DNA of 15,581 nt, taken from contig CAMLRA010000087.1 of assembly GCA_946482325.1 (NCBI GenBank), positions 1 to 15,581 of the forward strand, given 5' to 3'. How positions within the stretch are numbered: position 1 is the stretch's first letter; each line of letters begins with the position of its first letter. Positions 6,143 to 15,041 of the stretch are shown piece after piece. The notes beneath the pieces were generated by a model, which saw nothing but the letters and a program-made list of their open reading frames with translations, ran no database searches and was not told the DNA's origin. A program made the translations under genes and the position numbers. Source of the stretch: an uncultured Chromatiaceae bacterium (GTDB lineage: Bacteria > Pseudomonadota > Gammaproteobacteria > Enterobacterales > Alteromonadaceae).

Positions 6143-7600
6143 ATGCACCCAGTTCCGCCCGCACTGCGCCTGCCACCTTGTGATCTGTTCATTGCCGGCC
6201 TCTGGCAGCACAGTGCCGACAGTTTCACGGTGACAGATCCGGCAACGGGGCAGTCACTGGCTCAGGTCAGCAGCGCCAGTATTGCCGACGCGCAACAAGC
6301 GTTGGATGCGGCCAATGCAGCCCTGAAGCTGTGGCGCCGCAGTACCGCAACAGAGCGGGCGGGCTTACTGATGAAGTGGCATGCGCTTTTGCTGGAGCAG
6401 CGCGAATGGCTGGCGCAGTTGCTGACGGCCGAGCAGGGCAAACCCCTGACCGAAGCGCGGGCGGAAGTTGATTACGCCGCGTCTTATCTCAACTGGTATG
6501 CCGGCGAGGCGCTGCGGCTTAGCGGCGACTGGCAACACCCGAGCGTAACTGGTCGCACCTTACTCAATATTCCCGAACCTGTTGGCGTGGTACTGGCGCT
6601 AACCCCATGGAATTTTCCAGCGGCGATGATCACCCGCAAGTTAGGCGCTGCGCTGGCGGCCGGCTGTCCGGTCATTGTGAAACCGTCGGAGTACACGCCC
6701 CTGACGGCGCTGGCGCTGGTGGCACTGGCGCAGCAGGCAGGTTTCCCGGCCGGCGTGGTCCAGTTACTGCCCTGTGCCACGCCGGATCCGGTGGCGGCTT
6801 ATCTCATCGCTTCGCCACAAGTGGCCAAAGTCAGCTTTACCGGCTCGACTGCAGTCGGGCGAATGTTGATGCAACAAAGCGCCGCGACGCTGAAACGCCT
6901 GTCGCTGGAGCTTGGCGGTAATGCGCCGGTACTGGTATTTTCCGATGCGGATCTGGATGCGGCTGTGGCCGGTATTATGGCGGCGAAGTTTCGCAATGCC
7001 GGCCAGACCTGCGTCTGTATCAACCGGGTGCTGGCCGATAGCCGTATCGCTGCAGCGCTGGAGGAAAAGCTCGCAGCGGCAGTGCTGGCATTGCGGCTTG
7101 GCGCTGGCACTGCGGCGGATAGCCAAATTGGCCCGTTGATTCACCAACGCGCCGTCGACAAAGTGCAGCAGCTGGTCGCCGATGCACTGGCAGCAGGGGC
7201 GCGGCTGGTGTGCCGGCAAACGGTTGTGCCTGATATCGGGTATTTTGTCGCGCCGCAGCTACTCTCTGACGTAGACATGGGGATGCCGATTTGTCAGCAG
7301 GAGATCTTTGGACCAGTGTTGACGCTACAAACCTTTGACAGTGAACAGACGGCACTGCAACTGGCTAATCAGACCGATGGTGGTCTGGCGGCCTACCTGT
7401 ATGGCGCTGATGAAAAACGTAATTACCGGGTTGCCAGCGCACTGAAAGCTGGCATGGTCGGTATCAACGTCACGGCTATTTCAGACGCCCGCATTCCATT
7501 TGGTGGCGTCGGCACCGCCGGATTTGGTCGGGAAGGTTCTCGTTATGGCATCAACGATTATCTGCAATTAAAACATTTGTGCTGGGAATTAGCTGACTGA
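6143..7600 (+). CDS. gabD: NAD(P)-dependent succinate-semialdehyde dehydrogenase (GabD-like)
   Basis: 485 residues, similar end to end to E. coli GabD, which oxidises succinate semialdehyde to succinate in the GABA/polyamine degradation route. Visible catalytic parts are TPWNFPAAMITRK (Asn157), Lys180 in VKPSE, general base Glu256 in LELGGNAP, nucleophile Cys290 in AGQTCVC and QEIFGP (Glu388). Cys292 forms the CxC pair that acts as a redox switch in some family members. The residues that hold the succinate-semialdehyde carboxylate in characterised enzymes appear kept: Arg165 in MITRK, Arg295 in CINR and Ser447 in AISDARIPFGG. The motif after PFGG (GVGTAG) differs from the usual GIKASG. ATG 6143 has AGGAG at 6 nt. 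No gabT or gabP is nearby; a different aldehyde substrate is possible. The sensor gene follows after 18 nt, so co-transcription is likely. Confidence 0.88.
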   Translation: MHPVPPALRLPPCDLFIAGLWQHSADSFTVTDPATGQSLAQVSSASIADAQQALDAANAALKLWRRSTATERAGLLMKWHALLLEQREWLAQLLTAEQGKPLTEARAEVDYAASYLNWYAGEALRLSGDWQHPSVTGRTLLNIPEPVGVVLALTPWNFPAAMITRKLGAALAAGCPVIVKPSEYTPLTALALVALAQQAGFPAGVVQLLPCATPDPVAAYLIASPQVAKVSFTGSTAVGRMLMQQSAATLKRLSLELGGNAPVLVFSDADLDAAVAGIMAAKFRNAGQTCVCINRVLADSRIAAALEEKLAAAVLALRLGAGTAADSQIGPLIHQRAVDKVQQLVADALAAGARLVCRQTVVPDIGYFVAPQLLSDVDMGMPICQQEIFGPVLTLQTFDSEQTALQLANQTDGGLAAYLYGADEKRNYRVASALKAGMVGINVTAISDARIPFGGVGTAGFGREGSRYGINDYLQLKHLCWELAD

Positions 7601-7618
7601 TAACAGCCGGAGATGGAC

Positions 7619-10570
7619 ATGCTGTGGATTAAGATCATCCTGCAATGCTGCCTGAGTGTAGTGCTGGCGTGGCCAGCGTTGGCTGTGACGCCGCTGCATG
7701 ATTATTTCCGCGAAAGCTGGACCACCCGCGACGGTTTGCCACATAACACTATTAACAATATTCAGCAAAGTGGTGACGGCTACTTGTGGCTCGCCACCTG
7801 GGAAGGGGCTGCACGATATGACGGCAGGGACTTCACCGTATTTGGCCGCGATGCGGTCACCGGCTTGCCGGATGCCGGTGTGCGGACATTATTCCGCGAA
7901 CGGGACGGCAGTTTATTAGTGGCCGGTGCACGTGGTGGCATCAGCCGGGTTGGTACCGGACGCTGGCAAAGTTTGCCACCTCTTGGTCAGCTCATCAATG
8001 ATTTAGTCCGCGACCAACAGGGCCAGCTGTGGTTTGCCATCGAAGGAGGTGGTGTGGCCCGACAACGTGCCGACGGCCAATATCAGCGTTTTGGTGTTGA
8101 AGCCGGCTTGCCGGTTCGGGTTGCTTATCAGTTGCAGCAGGATCGACAGGGGATGCTGTGGGTCGCAACCCAGCAAGGCCTGTATCGCGTCGACTCTGCT
8201 GCGCCCGAGATTCGTTTTGAACAGGTGCCGCTATTACCTGCCAATTCAGATTTAAACGTATTCGCCCTGGCACTTGATCAACAAGGCCGGCTGTTAGTGG
8301 GGTCAGAGCAGGGCTTGTTTCGGTTTGACGGTCAGACATTCAGCTTAGTAACCCCGGAGCTCAGCAATGTGGCTGTGACTGCATTGTATGTTGATACAGA
8401 GGATCAGATTTGGATTGGTACCTTAAATCAAGGTTTGCAGCGGTTAAGTTCCTTGGGTATCGAACAGCTGAGTGTGCAAGACGGGCTGCCAAATAACAGG
8501 GTACTGAGTATTTTTCAGGACAGTGAACAAAGTATCTGGGTCGGCACTAATGCTGGTTTATACCGCCTGCGCGAAACGCCGTTTACCAATCTGACGCTGC
8601 AGCAGGGCCTTGCTGACAATTATGTCCGTACCGTGCTGGAACATTCTGATGGCAGTGTCTGGATTGGCAGCGCCGGTGGTCTTGATCGCTGGTCGGCTGG
8701 TCAGGTCAGCAAAATCGGCTTGAGTGATAGTGTGTCTGTCCTGAGCCTGGCCGAAGGGGAACAAGGCGATGTCTGGGTTGGGACTTATGGCGATGGGATT
8801 TATCAACTGCGTCAGGGGCAAGTCGTGGCGCATTATCATCGTGGCAATGGCCTCGCCAGCAACGAAGTCCGGGCTATTGCGGTGGTTGCAGATCAGGTCT
8901 TTGTCGGCACTACGGCCGGCCTGAATCTGCTGCATCAGCAGCAGCTCAGGCTGTTCACTATCGCAGAAGGGTTACCTGCAAATTTTATTTCAGCATTGCA
9001 TTATCAGGCCGCAGACCATCAGCAAGCCGGTCAGCTGTGGATTGGTACCGGTGCCGGGGCCGCGGTTTGGGCTGACGGCCATCTGCGCTCGCTGAGTTTA
9101 GTCAGTCAGGAACAGGCTGAATATGTGTTCGGATTTCATCATGACAAAGACAGCCCATATATCTGGTTGGCGACGGACCGAGGTCTTATTCGTTACGATT
9201 TTACCCGCAATATACTAAGACTGGTTGGTCGTAGTGCCGGAGTGCCGGTGGAGAAAATCTTTGCGTTACTCGCAGATAACAAAGGTGATTTCTGGCTAAG
9301 CAGTAATAGGGGCATAGTGCGGATCAGTCAGCAAGACGCCCATGCTGTGGCCGATGGTAAACAACAGAAGTTATCCGGCTCTGATATGTTTGGCGAGGCC
9401 GACGGCATGCTCAGCGCCCAGTGTAACGGCGGCTCGGTGCCGGCGGCGACCGTGCGTCGTGATGGTACTTTATGGTTTGCGACTTCGATGGGGGTGGCCA
9501 GCGTCGATCCTGCCCGGCTGGCGCAATTCAGTCTGAAGCCACCGCCTGTGGTGATACAGCAAATTAACGCCGATGGCCGGGAAGTGTCGTTGCAACGCCC
9601 GGAGTTGCCGGCGGGTACCTTTCGGGTTCGCTTCGAATTTGCCGGGCTTAGTTATGTGATGCCCTCGCGGATTATATACCGGACTCAATTGCAGGGCCTG
9701 GAATCGGACTGGGTAGAGCGGGGGACCGCCCATCACGCTGAATATACCAATTTGCCACCGGGCGAATATCGGCTTGTGGTCAGTGCCGCATACCCGGAGA
9801 GCGACTGGAACAACGATGTGGCCCGGATCGAGTTCAGAGTGTTGCCGCTTTTCTGGCAAAAAGGCTGGGTGCAGCTGGTTGCCGGTGTTGTGGTTTTGTT
9901 TGCGTTGTTAGGCTTTGTGCGCTGGCGGCTGTACCGGCTCAGTCAGTCGGAACTAAAACTAAAGTTGCAGGTCGCCGGTAAAACGACCGAATTACTGGCA
10001 CAAGCACAAAGTTTGCGGCAGGCCGTGGCGGAGAAAACCCAGCTGGCGGAACAATTACAGCAACAAGCTGCCGCTTTTGCTGCGCAGGCGCGGGAAGATG
10101 GTTTAACTGGTCTCGCCAACCGGCGGGCTTTTGATGAACAGCTGGCTTTTGAATTCAGCCGCGCGCAGCGTCTTGGACAACCACTTTGTCTGGTGATGCT
10201 GGACATCGATCACTTCAAAACCATCAATGACAACTGGTCGCATCAAGCGGGTGATTTGGTGTTGCAGCGTCTGGCGGCGCTGCTGCGCGAAGAAGTGCGT
10301 GAAATTGACCGCATCGCGCGCTGGGGCGGCGAAGAGTTTGCGTTATTGCTGCCACAAACAACGCTGCCACAGGCGGTTGAGATTTGCGAACGTATCCGTC
10401 TGGCCATTTCTGCGCTGGATTTGTCCGCTGATGTTCCCGGATTGCAGGTCACAGCCAGTTTCGGGGTGGCGCAACAGGACGCTGTCAGTAGTTACGAAAA
10501 ATTGCTGAGCCGGGCTGATCAGCTGCTCTATCAGGCTAAAGCGCAGGGGCGCAACTGCGTATGCAGCTGA
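7619..10570 (+). CDS. Membrane diguanylate cyclase with two-propeller periplasmic sensor (Reg_prop-Y_Y_Y-TM-GGDEF)
   Basis: 983 residues from ATG 7619, which has GGAG at 6 nt; ATG 7613 is in frame but sits directly on that site. A signal peptide ends near PALA. Residues ~30-635 hold 14 degenerate blade signatures of the LWIGTxxGLxR kind, enough for two seven-bladed propellers, as in two-component-regulator-propeller sensors. A Y_Y_Y Ig-like domain (~644-745), one TM helix (~749-768) and a coiled coil (~775-825) lead to the GGDEF domain from DGLTGLANRR (~827). The active site is GGEEF (903-907), with DIDHFKTIND upstream, and the RxxD inhibitory site is intact (Arg894-Asp897). It should make c-di-GMP in the cytoplasm in response to a periplasmic signal, with product feedback. 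The ligand is unknown; related sensors in Bacteroides read oligosaccharides. Confidence 0.92.
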   Translation: MLWIKIILQCCLSVVLAWPALAVTPLHDYFRESWTTRDGLPHNTINNIQQSGDGYLWLATWEGAARYDGRDFTVFGRDAVTGLPDAGVRTLFRERDGSLLVAGARGGISRVGTGRWQSLPPLGQLINDLVRDQQGQLWFAIEGGGVARQRADGQYQRFGVEAGLPVRVAYQLQQDRQGMLWVATQQGLYRVDSAAPEIRFEQVPLLPANSDLNVFALALDQQGRLLVGSEQGLFRFDGQTFSLVTPELSNVAVTALYVDTEDQIWIGTLNQGLQRLSSLGIEQLSVQDGLPNNRVLSIFQDSEQSIWVGTNAGLYRLRETPFTNLTLQQGLADNYVRTVLEHSDGSVWIGSAGGLDRWSAGQVSKIGLSDSVSVLSLAEGEQGDVWVGTYGDGIYQLRQGQVVAHYHRGNGLASNEVRAIAVVADQVFVGTTAGLNLLHQQQLRLFTIAEGLPANFISALHYQAADHQQAGQLWIGTGAGAAVWADGHLRSLSLVSQEQAEYVFGFHHDKDSPYIWLATDRGLIRYDFTRNILRLVGRSAGVPVEKIFALLADNKGDFWLSSNRGIVRISQQDAHAVADGKQQKLSGSDMFGEADGMLSAQCNGGSVPAATVRRDGTLWFATSMGVASVDPARLAQFSLKPPPVVIQQINADGREVSLQRPELPAGTFRVRFEFAGLSYVMPSRIIYRTQLQGLESDWVERGTAHHAEYTNLPPGEYRLVVSAAYPESDWNNDVARIEFRVLPLFWQKGWVQLVAGVVVLFALLGFVRWRLYRLSQSELKLKLQVAGKTTELLAQAQSLRQAVAEKTQLAEQLQQQAAAFAAQAREDGLTGLANRRAFDEQLAFEFSRAQRLGQPLCLVMLDIDHFKTINDNWSHQAGDLVLQRLAALLREEVREIDRIARWGGEEFALLLPQTTLPQAVEICERIRLAISALDLSADVPGLQVTASFGVAQQDAVSSYEKLLSRADQLLYQAKAQGRNCVCS

Positions 10571-11346
10571 TCACGGCTATGCTATCAGGCAGGTGGACAA
10601 TAAGAGGGCGACTGCCGTTGAAACAAATAAAAAACCGGTTTATCCGGGCGCACTGGCTGTTGTGGCCTTGCTCAGTGCTCGCCATCGAAGCACCGTTACG
10701 GGTTCCTCACATCGCCGACGCGCCGCCATTTATGTTGACGGACGCGCAGCAGGTGCCCAATGGCGGCATTTTATTTGATATTTATCAGCAGATGAGTGCA
10801 GCGATGCAGCGACCGTTGCAAATTGAGGCTATCCCACGCAAAAGAGTCACGGACATGTTGTTGCGCGGGCAGCTGGATTTGTACTGTAATGGCACACCGG
10901 ATTGGTTCACCGAACCGGAGTTGCGTTGGAGTCCGCCGTTGTTTGTCCATCGCGATCTGTATATATCTAACCAGCCTTATCGCGATTTTGCCGACTTGAA
11001 GCAGCGCGTCACCGGCAAAGTCGGCACCACGTTTGGATACGTCTATCCGACTTTAACTGAGTTATTTGCCCGCGGTCAGTTGCAACGGGTCGACAGTTAT
11101 TCGCCGGCTGAGAGCTTGCGGCATCTGCAAAAACGCCATTTGAATGCGGTGGTGGTGTCTGAGTTTGAATTCGGTTATCTGCTAGCGCAAAAACAGGACT
11201 TGCATGTGGTGGAGATCGAACGAAATCAAATCCGCTGTATGTATTCGCCCCTGCTGGCTGAGCAAACTATTGCGCTGATAAACCAAATCATCACAACGCT
11301 CAGGCAACAAGGAAAAATTGAACAGATCCTGGCCGCTTACCGCTAA
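10561..11346 (+). CDS. Orphan periplasmic solute-binding protein (SBP_bac_3-like)
   Basis: 261 residues if begun at ATG 10561, overlapping the end of the cyclase gene by 10 bp. The body fits the amino-acid-type substrate-binding family 3: a PLRVPHIADAPPF first strand, GGILFDIYQQMSAAM helix, GQLDLYCNG, PELRWSPPLF, VGTTFGYVYP at the domain switch, and a C-terminal helix ending GKIEQILAAYR. No ABC permease or ATPase gene is near, so a sensing or ligand-presenting role is possible. The start is uncertain: ATG 10561 and ATG 10579 leave an odd Arg-rich head, whereas TTG 10618, preceded by AGAGGG at 9 nt, would give a compact signal peptide (MKQIKNRFIRAHWLLWPCSVLA). Overlap with the cyclase gene implies co-expression. 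Confidence 0.82.
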   Translation: MQLITAMLSGRWTIRGRLPLKQIKNRFIRAHWLLWPCSVLAIEAPLRVPHIADAPPFMLTDAQQVPNGGILFDIYQQMSAAMQRPLQIEAIPRKRVTDMLLRGQLDLYCNGTPDWFTEPELRWSPPLFVHRDLYISNQPYRDFADLKQRVTGKVGTTFGYVYPTLTELFARGQLQRVDSYSPAESLRHLQKRHLNAVVVSEFEFGYLLAQKQDLHVVEIERNQIRCMYSPLLAEQTIALINQIITTLRQQGKIEQILAAYR

Positions 11347-11376
11347 GGGCGGTGCCCGCTGTGTTGACCCCGAACT

Positions 11377-14300
11377 TTAAACCCACTCCTGTACTTTGCT
11401 CAGTAACGTTCTGGCATCAAACGGCTTGGCGATAAAATCATTCATGCCGGCTTCCAGGCATTCGCGGCGAAACTCTTCAGTGGCGTGCGCTGTCAGCGCA
11501 ATGACTGGCAATTTGGCGTAAACCGTTTGCTGGCGCAGCAATTTAGTCGCCGTGTAACCATCCATCGTCGGCATATGCACGTCCATCAATACCAGCGCGT
11601 ACTGTTGTTGTTTCAGTTGCGACAATGCCTGTTCACCGTGATCGGCAACGTCAACAGCAAAACCGGCATGTTGCAGAATGATCCGTGCCAGTGTCTGGTT
11701 ATAGCTGTTATCTTCGACCAGCAAAATGCGGTTTGCTGTGTGAGGGGCAGGGGCAGTGGATACTGTCGGAGCCAGTCCAGACTCTGGTTGCAGATTGGCT
11801 GGCGGAGTGCTCAGGTCTGAGCGCGGCGCGGCTTTGCCCTCTGCACTGGATTCGGCCCGGTAACTGCGGATATTAAAACTGAAGGTGCTGCCGATGCCAG
11901 CCTGGCTTTGCACATCGATGCGGCCCCCCATCAATTGCACTAAACGCTGCGCGATACTCAAACCAAGGCCGGTACCGCCATATTTTCGGCTGGTCGAGCT
12001 GTCGGCCTGGCTAAATGCCTGAAACAGATTGCTGCATTGCTCCGGGCTCAGGCCAATGCCGGTATCCTGCACGGCAAAATGCAACCAGACTTCAGCCGGG
12101 GTTTCCGGCGCTTTTACCTGCAATGCCAAATCAACCCGCAGTACTACTTTGCCCTGACCGGTAAATTTCACCGCATTGCTGAGCAGGTTAATCAGCACCT
12201 GACTGAGCCGCAACGGGTCGCCTATCAGCCAGGCCGGCACCTGCGGATCGACACTGAATTGCAGCTCCAGCCGTTTTTGCCGTGCTTGTTCTATAAACAA
12301 ATCGCGGATTTGCTGCAGCATATCCTGCAGACGGAAGCGCACCTGCTCTAACTCGAGTTTGCCGGCCTCGACTTTGGAGAAATCAAGAATGTCATTGATA
12401 ATGCTTAGTAAAATTTTGCTCGATGCAGTGATCTTCGTTAAATAAAGTTGTTGGTCGGCAAAAGATTCACTGTTTTGTGCGAGTTGGGCAAAACCGATAA
12501 TCGCATTCATCGGTGTGCGGATCTCATGGCTCATGTTGGCAAGAAATTCACTTTTGGCAACAGCGGCCGCCTCGGCTTTTTGCTTGGCACCTTCGAGCAT
12601 CAACATGGTATCTTCGAGGTGTTGGGTGCGCTGGCGTACCAGGTCTTCCAGTTTGCTGTTTTCCTGTAACACCGGCCGTACACGCCAGCCAATCAGGCTT
12701 TTCAACAATAACAGCGACAGCAGCGCATACACCAGATAAGCCCACCAGCTTTGATACCAGGGCGCCGCAATTTGCAGGTGTAAAGGAGTGGCTTCGCTGA
12801 CCTCGCCAAAGGCATTTTTATAGCGCAATTTAAACTGATAACTGCCTGGCGCCAGATTGGTATAATCGCGATAGGTTTCGTTATGCCAATCTGACCAGGC
12901 GGTATCGTTGCCAACCAATTGCACCTGAAACAGGTTAGTATCCAGATGGCCATAACGCGGCACTGTGTATTCAATTCGCAATGAATTCTGGCTGGCTCCA
13001 AGCTGGAGTTTGGACAAATGGCCACCGGCGAAATGTGTCTGGTTGTCGCGGCTGACCACACGGCGGATCAGCGGAGGATGCGCGACCTGAGTCTTACTGA
13101 TGCGGTTAGCATCAAAGCGGAAAATCCCTTCAGCGCCGCCAAACCAGGTGACAGCGGCGTCTTCCGCCAAAATGACATCCAGTGGTGTGTCGGCCAGCGG
13201 AAACAATGGCGCCGCCGACCAATGATAAGGTTGGTCCTCAGCAGGTTTTTCCGCAGCGCCAGCCTGGCGTTCGCCGGTTTGGTTGTCCCAGTTAATCATC
13301 CAGATACGGCCGGCACTGTCCTGGGTCGGCGACCGAACCCAGGGTTGCTGAGGAAACAAATCGCGAAATACCGGATGGAGCTGGAAGCTCTGGGTGCTTT
13401 GGTTAAATTGATATAAGCCGGCGACGGTCGCAAACAACAAACCACCGGACCAGCGATGCACAGCATTGCGGTTCAGACTGGGCAAACCCGCTGTTTCAGT
13501 AAATTTGTCGATTAACGCCGGATTGCCATTCTGCAGGCGATAAATGCCATGTGCCAGACTGCCGATCCATAAAGTGCCGTCATTTTCTTCAACCAGACTG
13601 TTCAGGTTGCCTTCAATGCCGGCGACTGTACCCATTTCACGCCATTGCTGACCGTCAAACTGCAGACGGGTCAGGCCATTTTGCAGACCGACCCAAACCT
13701 GATTCGGTTGTCGCCGCGACACCAATAACACTTTAGCTGGCAGCGGCGCACTGTAAATCAGGCTGGCTTTGCCGTCTTTGTATTGAAACACCCCTTTGTT
13801 GTTGGCAATCAGCATCGAATCGGCGAAATCAACAAAATCCCAGGTCTGATTGGTAAACCCGTCGATCGCAGTAAAATGCGCTGCTTTGATGCCGTCGGCC
13901 TGCAGGCGGAACAAGCCCTGACTGGTGCCGGCAAATAGCTGGCCGGCGTAGCGGTGCAACGACAGCACATTGCCTTTAAGGCCCATCACGTGATTAAACA
14001 TCGAAATTGCGGACGAAGCTTCTACCCGGGCCAGGCCATGATCCATCGCCACCCACAGGCCCTGTTGCCGGTCTTCCATCAGGGCGCGGATATTATCATC
14101 CAGTATGCCGGAAAACTTATTGATATGGCTGTGGATATTGCCTTTGTTATCCAGCAGGTATATGCCGTTACGGACTGTCCCCACTGCCAGCAACCCATTG
14201 CGCAGGCGCTGACTGGTGTAAATCATCGCATCGTTCAGTTCGGCGCTGGCAGGCAGGGTAAATGGCGACATGCCATGCGGGCCCAGCAGAAAAAAGCCGG

Positions 14301-14991
14301 CGTCGCGGGTGCCGATCAGCACCTGGTTTTCATCCCATTGTTCGGCAATAAACACCGCTTTGTCGGCCAGTGGACGGGCTGCCGGTAGCGGCTCCAGCCT
14401 GCCATTGGTGAGCTCCAGCAAGCCGCTGTCTTGTTCTTTAATCAGAATGCGGTCGTTCAGCTGAAAGGCTTTCATAAACGCCGATTCACTGGTCCAGCTA
14501 CGGACTTCCTGATCGTTGATTAAAAACAGGTATGAGCGGGCGACGAATAACACGCCTTGTTCTGTGACAAAGGTCTGGCGGATATCCTGAAAATTGCGGT
14601 AAGCGGCCGGAATGCGTTCGCGCCAGGAGACAAACTGAGCGCCATGCGCTTGGCTTTTATCGATGTAGCCTAAATCGCCTTTGGCGCCCACATAGATGCG
14701 GCCATCGGCGCCAAGGGCCAGCGAGCGCACGACAGACTGATTGGTGGTGGCCAGTGTACGCCAATGCACGCCGTCGAACTCAAGCACGCCGACATTGTTA
14801 CCGGCATAAATCAGACCGTCGCTGTCCTGCAGCAAAGCCCAGTTCTGGGTGCCGGCATTATAATCTTTGGGTTTGAAATTCTTTAACAGCGGTAACCCGG
14901 CTTCCATTGCGGGCACCTGCGTGCTGAGCAGAAACAGACTGACTGTCAGCAACCGGATGATCGATAAAAAAACTGACGCAAATCCCTGCAC
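11377..14991 (-). CDS. Hybrid sensor histidine kinase with two-propeller periplasmic sensor
   Basis: 1204 residues from GTG 14991, which has GAGG at 7 nt. A signal peptide (~1-29) is followed by 14 blade-like signatures (for example LWVAMDHGLARV, LWIGSLAHGIYRL, VWVGLQNGLTRL), enough for two seven-bladed propellers. Then come a Y_Y_Y domain (~668-745), one TM helix (~749-769), a coiled coil, HisKA with FLANMSHEIRTPMN (phospho-acceptor His822), HATPase with N-box Asn939, DTGIGL and GGTGLGLSIAQRL, a Pro/Ala/Ser linker, and a receiver with LLVEDN, Asp1137 in LVLMDVHMP and Lys1189 in AKPF. No HPt or DNA-binding domain is present, so phosphate must pass to a separate HPt and response regulator. It is convergent with the solute-binding protein gene, with 30 bp between the stops. 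The architecture of the sensor half equals that of the nearby cyclase. Confidence 0.94.
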   Translation of the reverse strand: MQGFASVFLSIIRLLTVSLFLLSTQVPAMEAGLPLLKNFKPKDYNAGTQNWALLQDSDGLIYAGNNVGVLEFDGVHWRTLATTNQSVVRSLALGADGRIYVGAKGDLGYIDKSQAHGAQFVSWRERIPAAYRNFQDIRQTFVTEQGVLFVARSYLFLINDQEVRSWTSESAFMKAFQLNDRILIKEQDSGLLELTNGRLEPLPAARPLADKAVFIAEQWDENQVLIGTRDAGFFLLGPHGMSPFTLPASAELNDAMIYTSQRLRNGLLAVGTVRNGIYLLDNKGNIHSHINKFSGILDDNIRALMEDRQQGLWVAMDHGLARVEASSAISMFNHVMGLKGNVLSLHRYAGQLFAGTSQGLFRLQADGIKAAHFTAIDGFTNQTWDFVDFADSMLIANNKGVFQYKDGKASLIYSAPLPAKVLLVSRRQPNQVWVGLQNGLTRLQFDGQQWREMGTVAGIEGNLNSLVEENDGTLWIGSLAHGIYRLQNGNPALIDKFTETAGLPSLNRNAVHRWSGGLLFATVAGLYQFNQSTQSFQLHPVFRDLFPQQPWVRSPTQDSAGRIWMINWDNQTGERQAGAAEKPAEDQPYHWSAAPLFPLADTPLDVILAEDAAVTWFGGAEGIFRFDANRISKTQVAHPPLIRRVVSRDNQTHFAGGHLSKLQLGASQNSLRIEYTVPRYGHLDTNLFQVQLVGNDTAWSDWHNETYRDYTNLAPGSYQFKLRYKNAFGEVSEATPLHLQIAAPWYQSWWAYLVYALLSLLLLKSLIGWRVRPVLQENSKLEDLVRQRTQHLEDTMLMLEGAKQKAEAAAVAKSEFLANMSHEIRTPMNAIIGFAQLAQNSESFADQQLYLTKITASSKILLSIINDILDFSKVEAGKLELEQVRFRLQDMLQQIRDLFIEQARQKRLELQFSVDPQVPAWLIGDPLRLSQVLINLLSNAVKFTGQGKVVLRVDLALQVKAPETPAEVWLHFAVQDTGIGLSPEQCSNLFQAFSQADSSTSRKYGGTGLGLSIAQRLVQLMGGRIDVQSQAGIGSTFSFNIRSYRAESSAEGKAAPRSDLSTPPANLQPESGLAPTVSTAPAPHTANRILLVEDNSYNQTLARIILQHAGFAVDVADHGEQALSQLKQQQYALVLMDVHMPTMDGYTATKLLRQQTVYAKLPVIALTAHATEEFRRECLEAGMNDFIAKPFDARTLLSKVQEWV

Positions 14992-15004
14992 AGCAAAACC
15001 TCGT

Positions 15005-15037
15005 GGTCTGAACGCGGCTCCAGATGGAGCGCAGACC
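15005..15037 (-). other. Hairpin in the leader of the hybrid kinase gene
   Basis: GGTCTG (15005-15010) pairs with CAGACC (15032-15037), and inside it GCTCC (15017-15021) pairs with GGAGC (15026-15030) around an AGAT loop, with an asymmetric internal loop. On the reverse strand it ends 2 nt before the GAGG ribosome site (14999-15002). It also lies ~36 nt after the yqhA stop, so it may be a weak terminator of yqhA or a structure affecting kinase translation. No strong T tract follows. Confidence 0.55.
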
Positions 15038-15041
15038 TGCT

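Noticed and set aside
6764..7219. 151-codon reverse open frame within the aldehyde dehydrogenase gene
   Set aside because: It is a shadow of a GC-rich conserved gene; the product is low-complexity with no known family.
7700..9540. Possible tandem DNA repeats in the propeller region
   Set aside because: The blade signatures repeat only at protein level and are degenerate; the DNA is not tandemly repeated.
11347..11376. Short GGGC-GGT-GCCC dyad between the convergent genes, as a terminator
   Set aside because: Stem of only 4 bp and no T tract on either strand.
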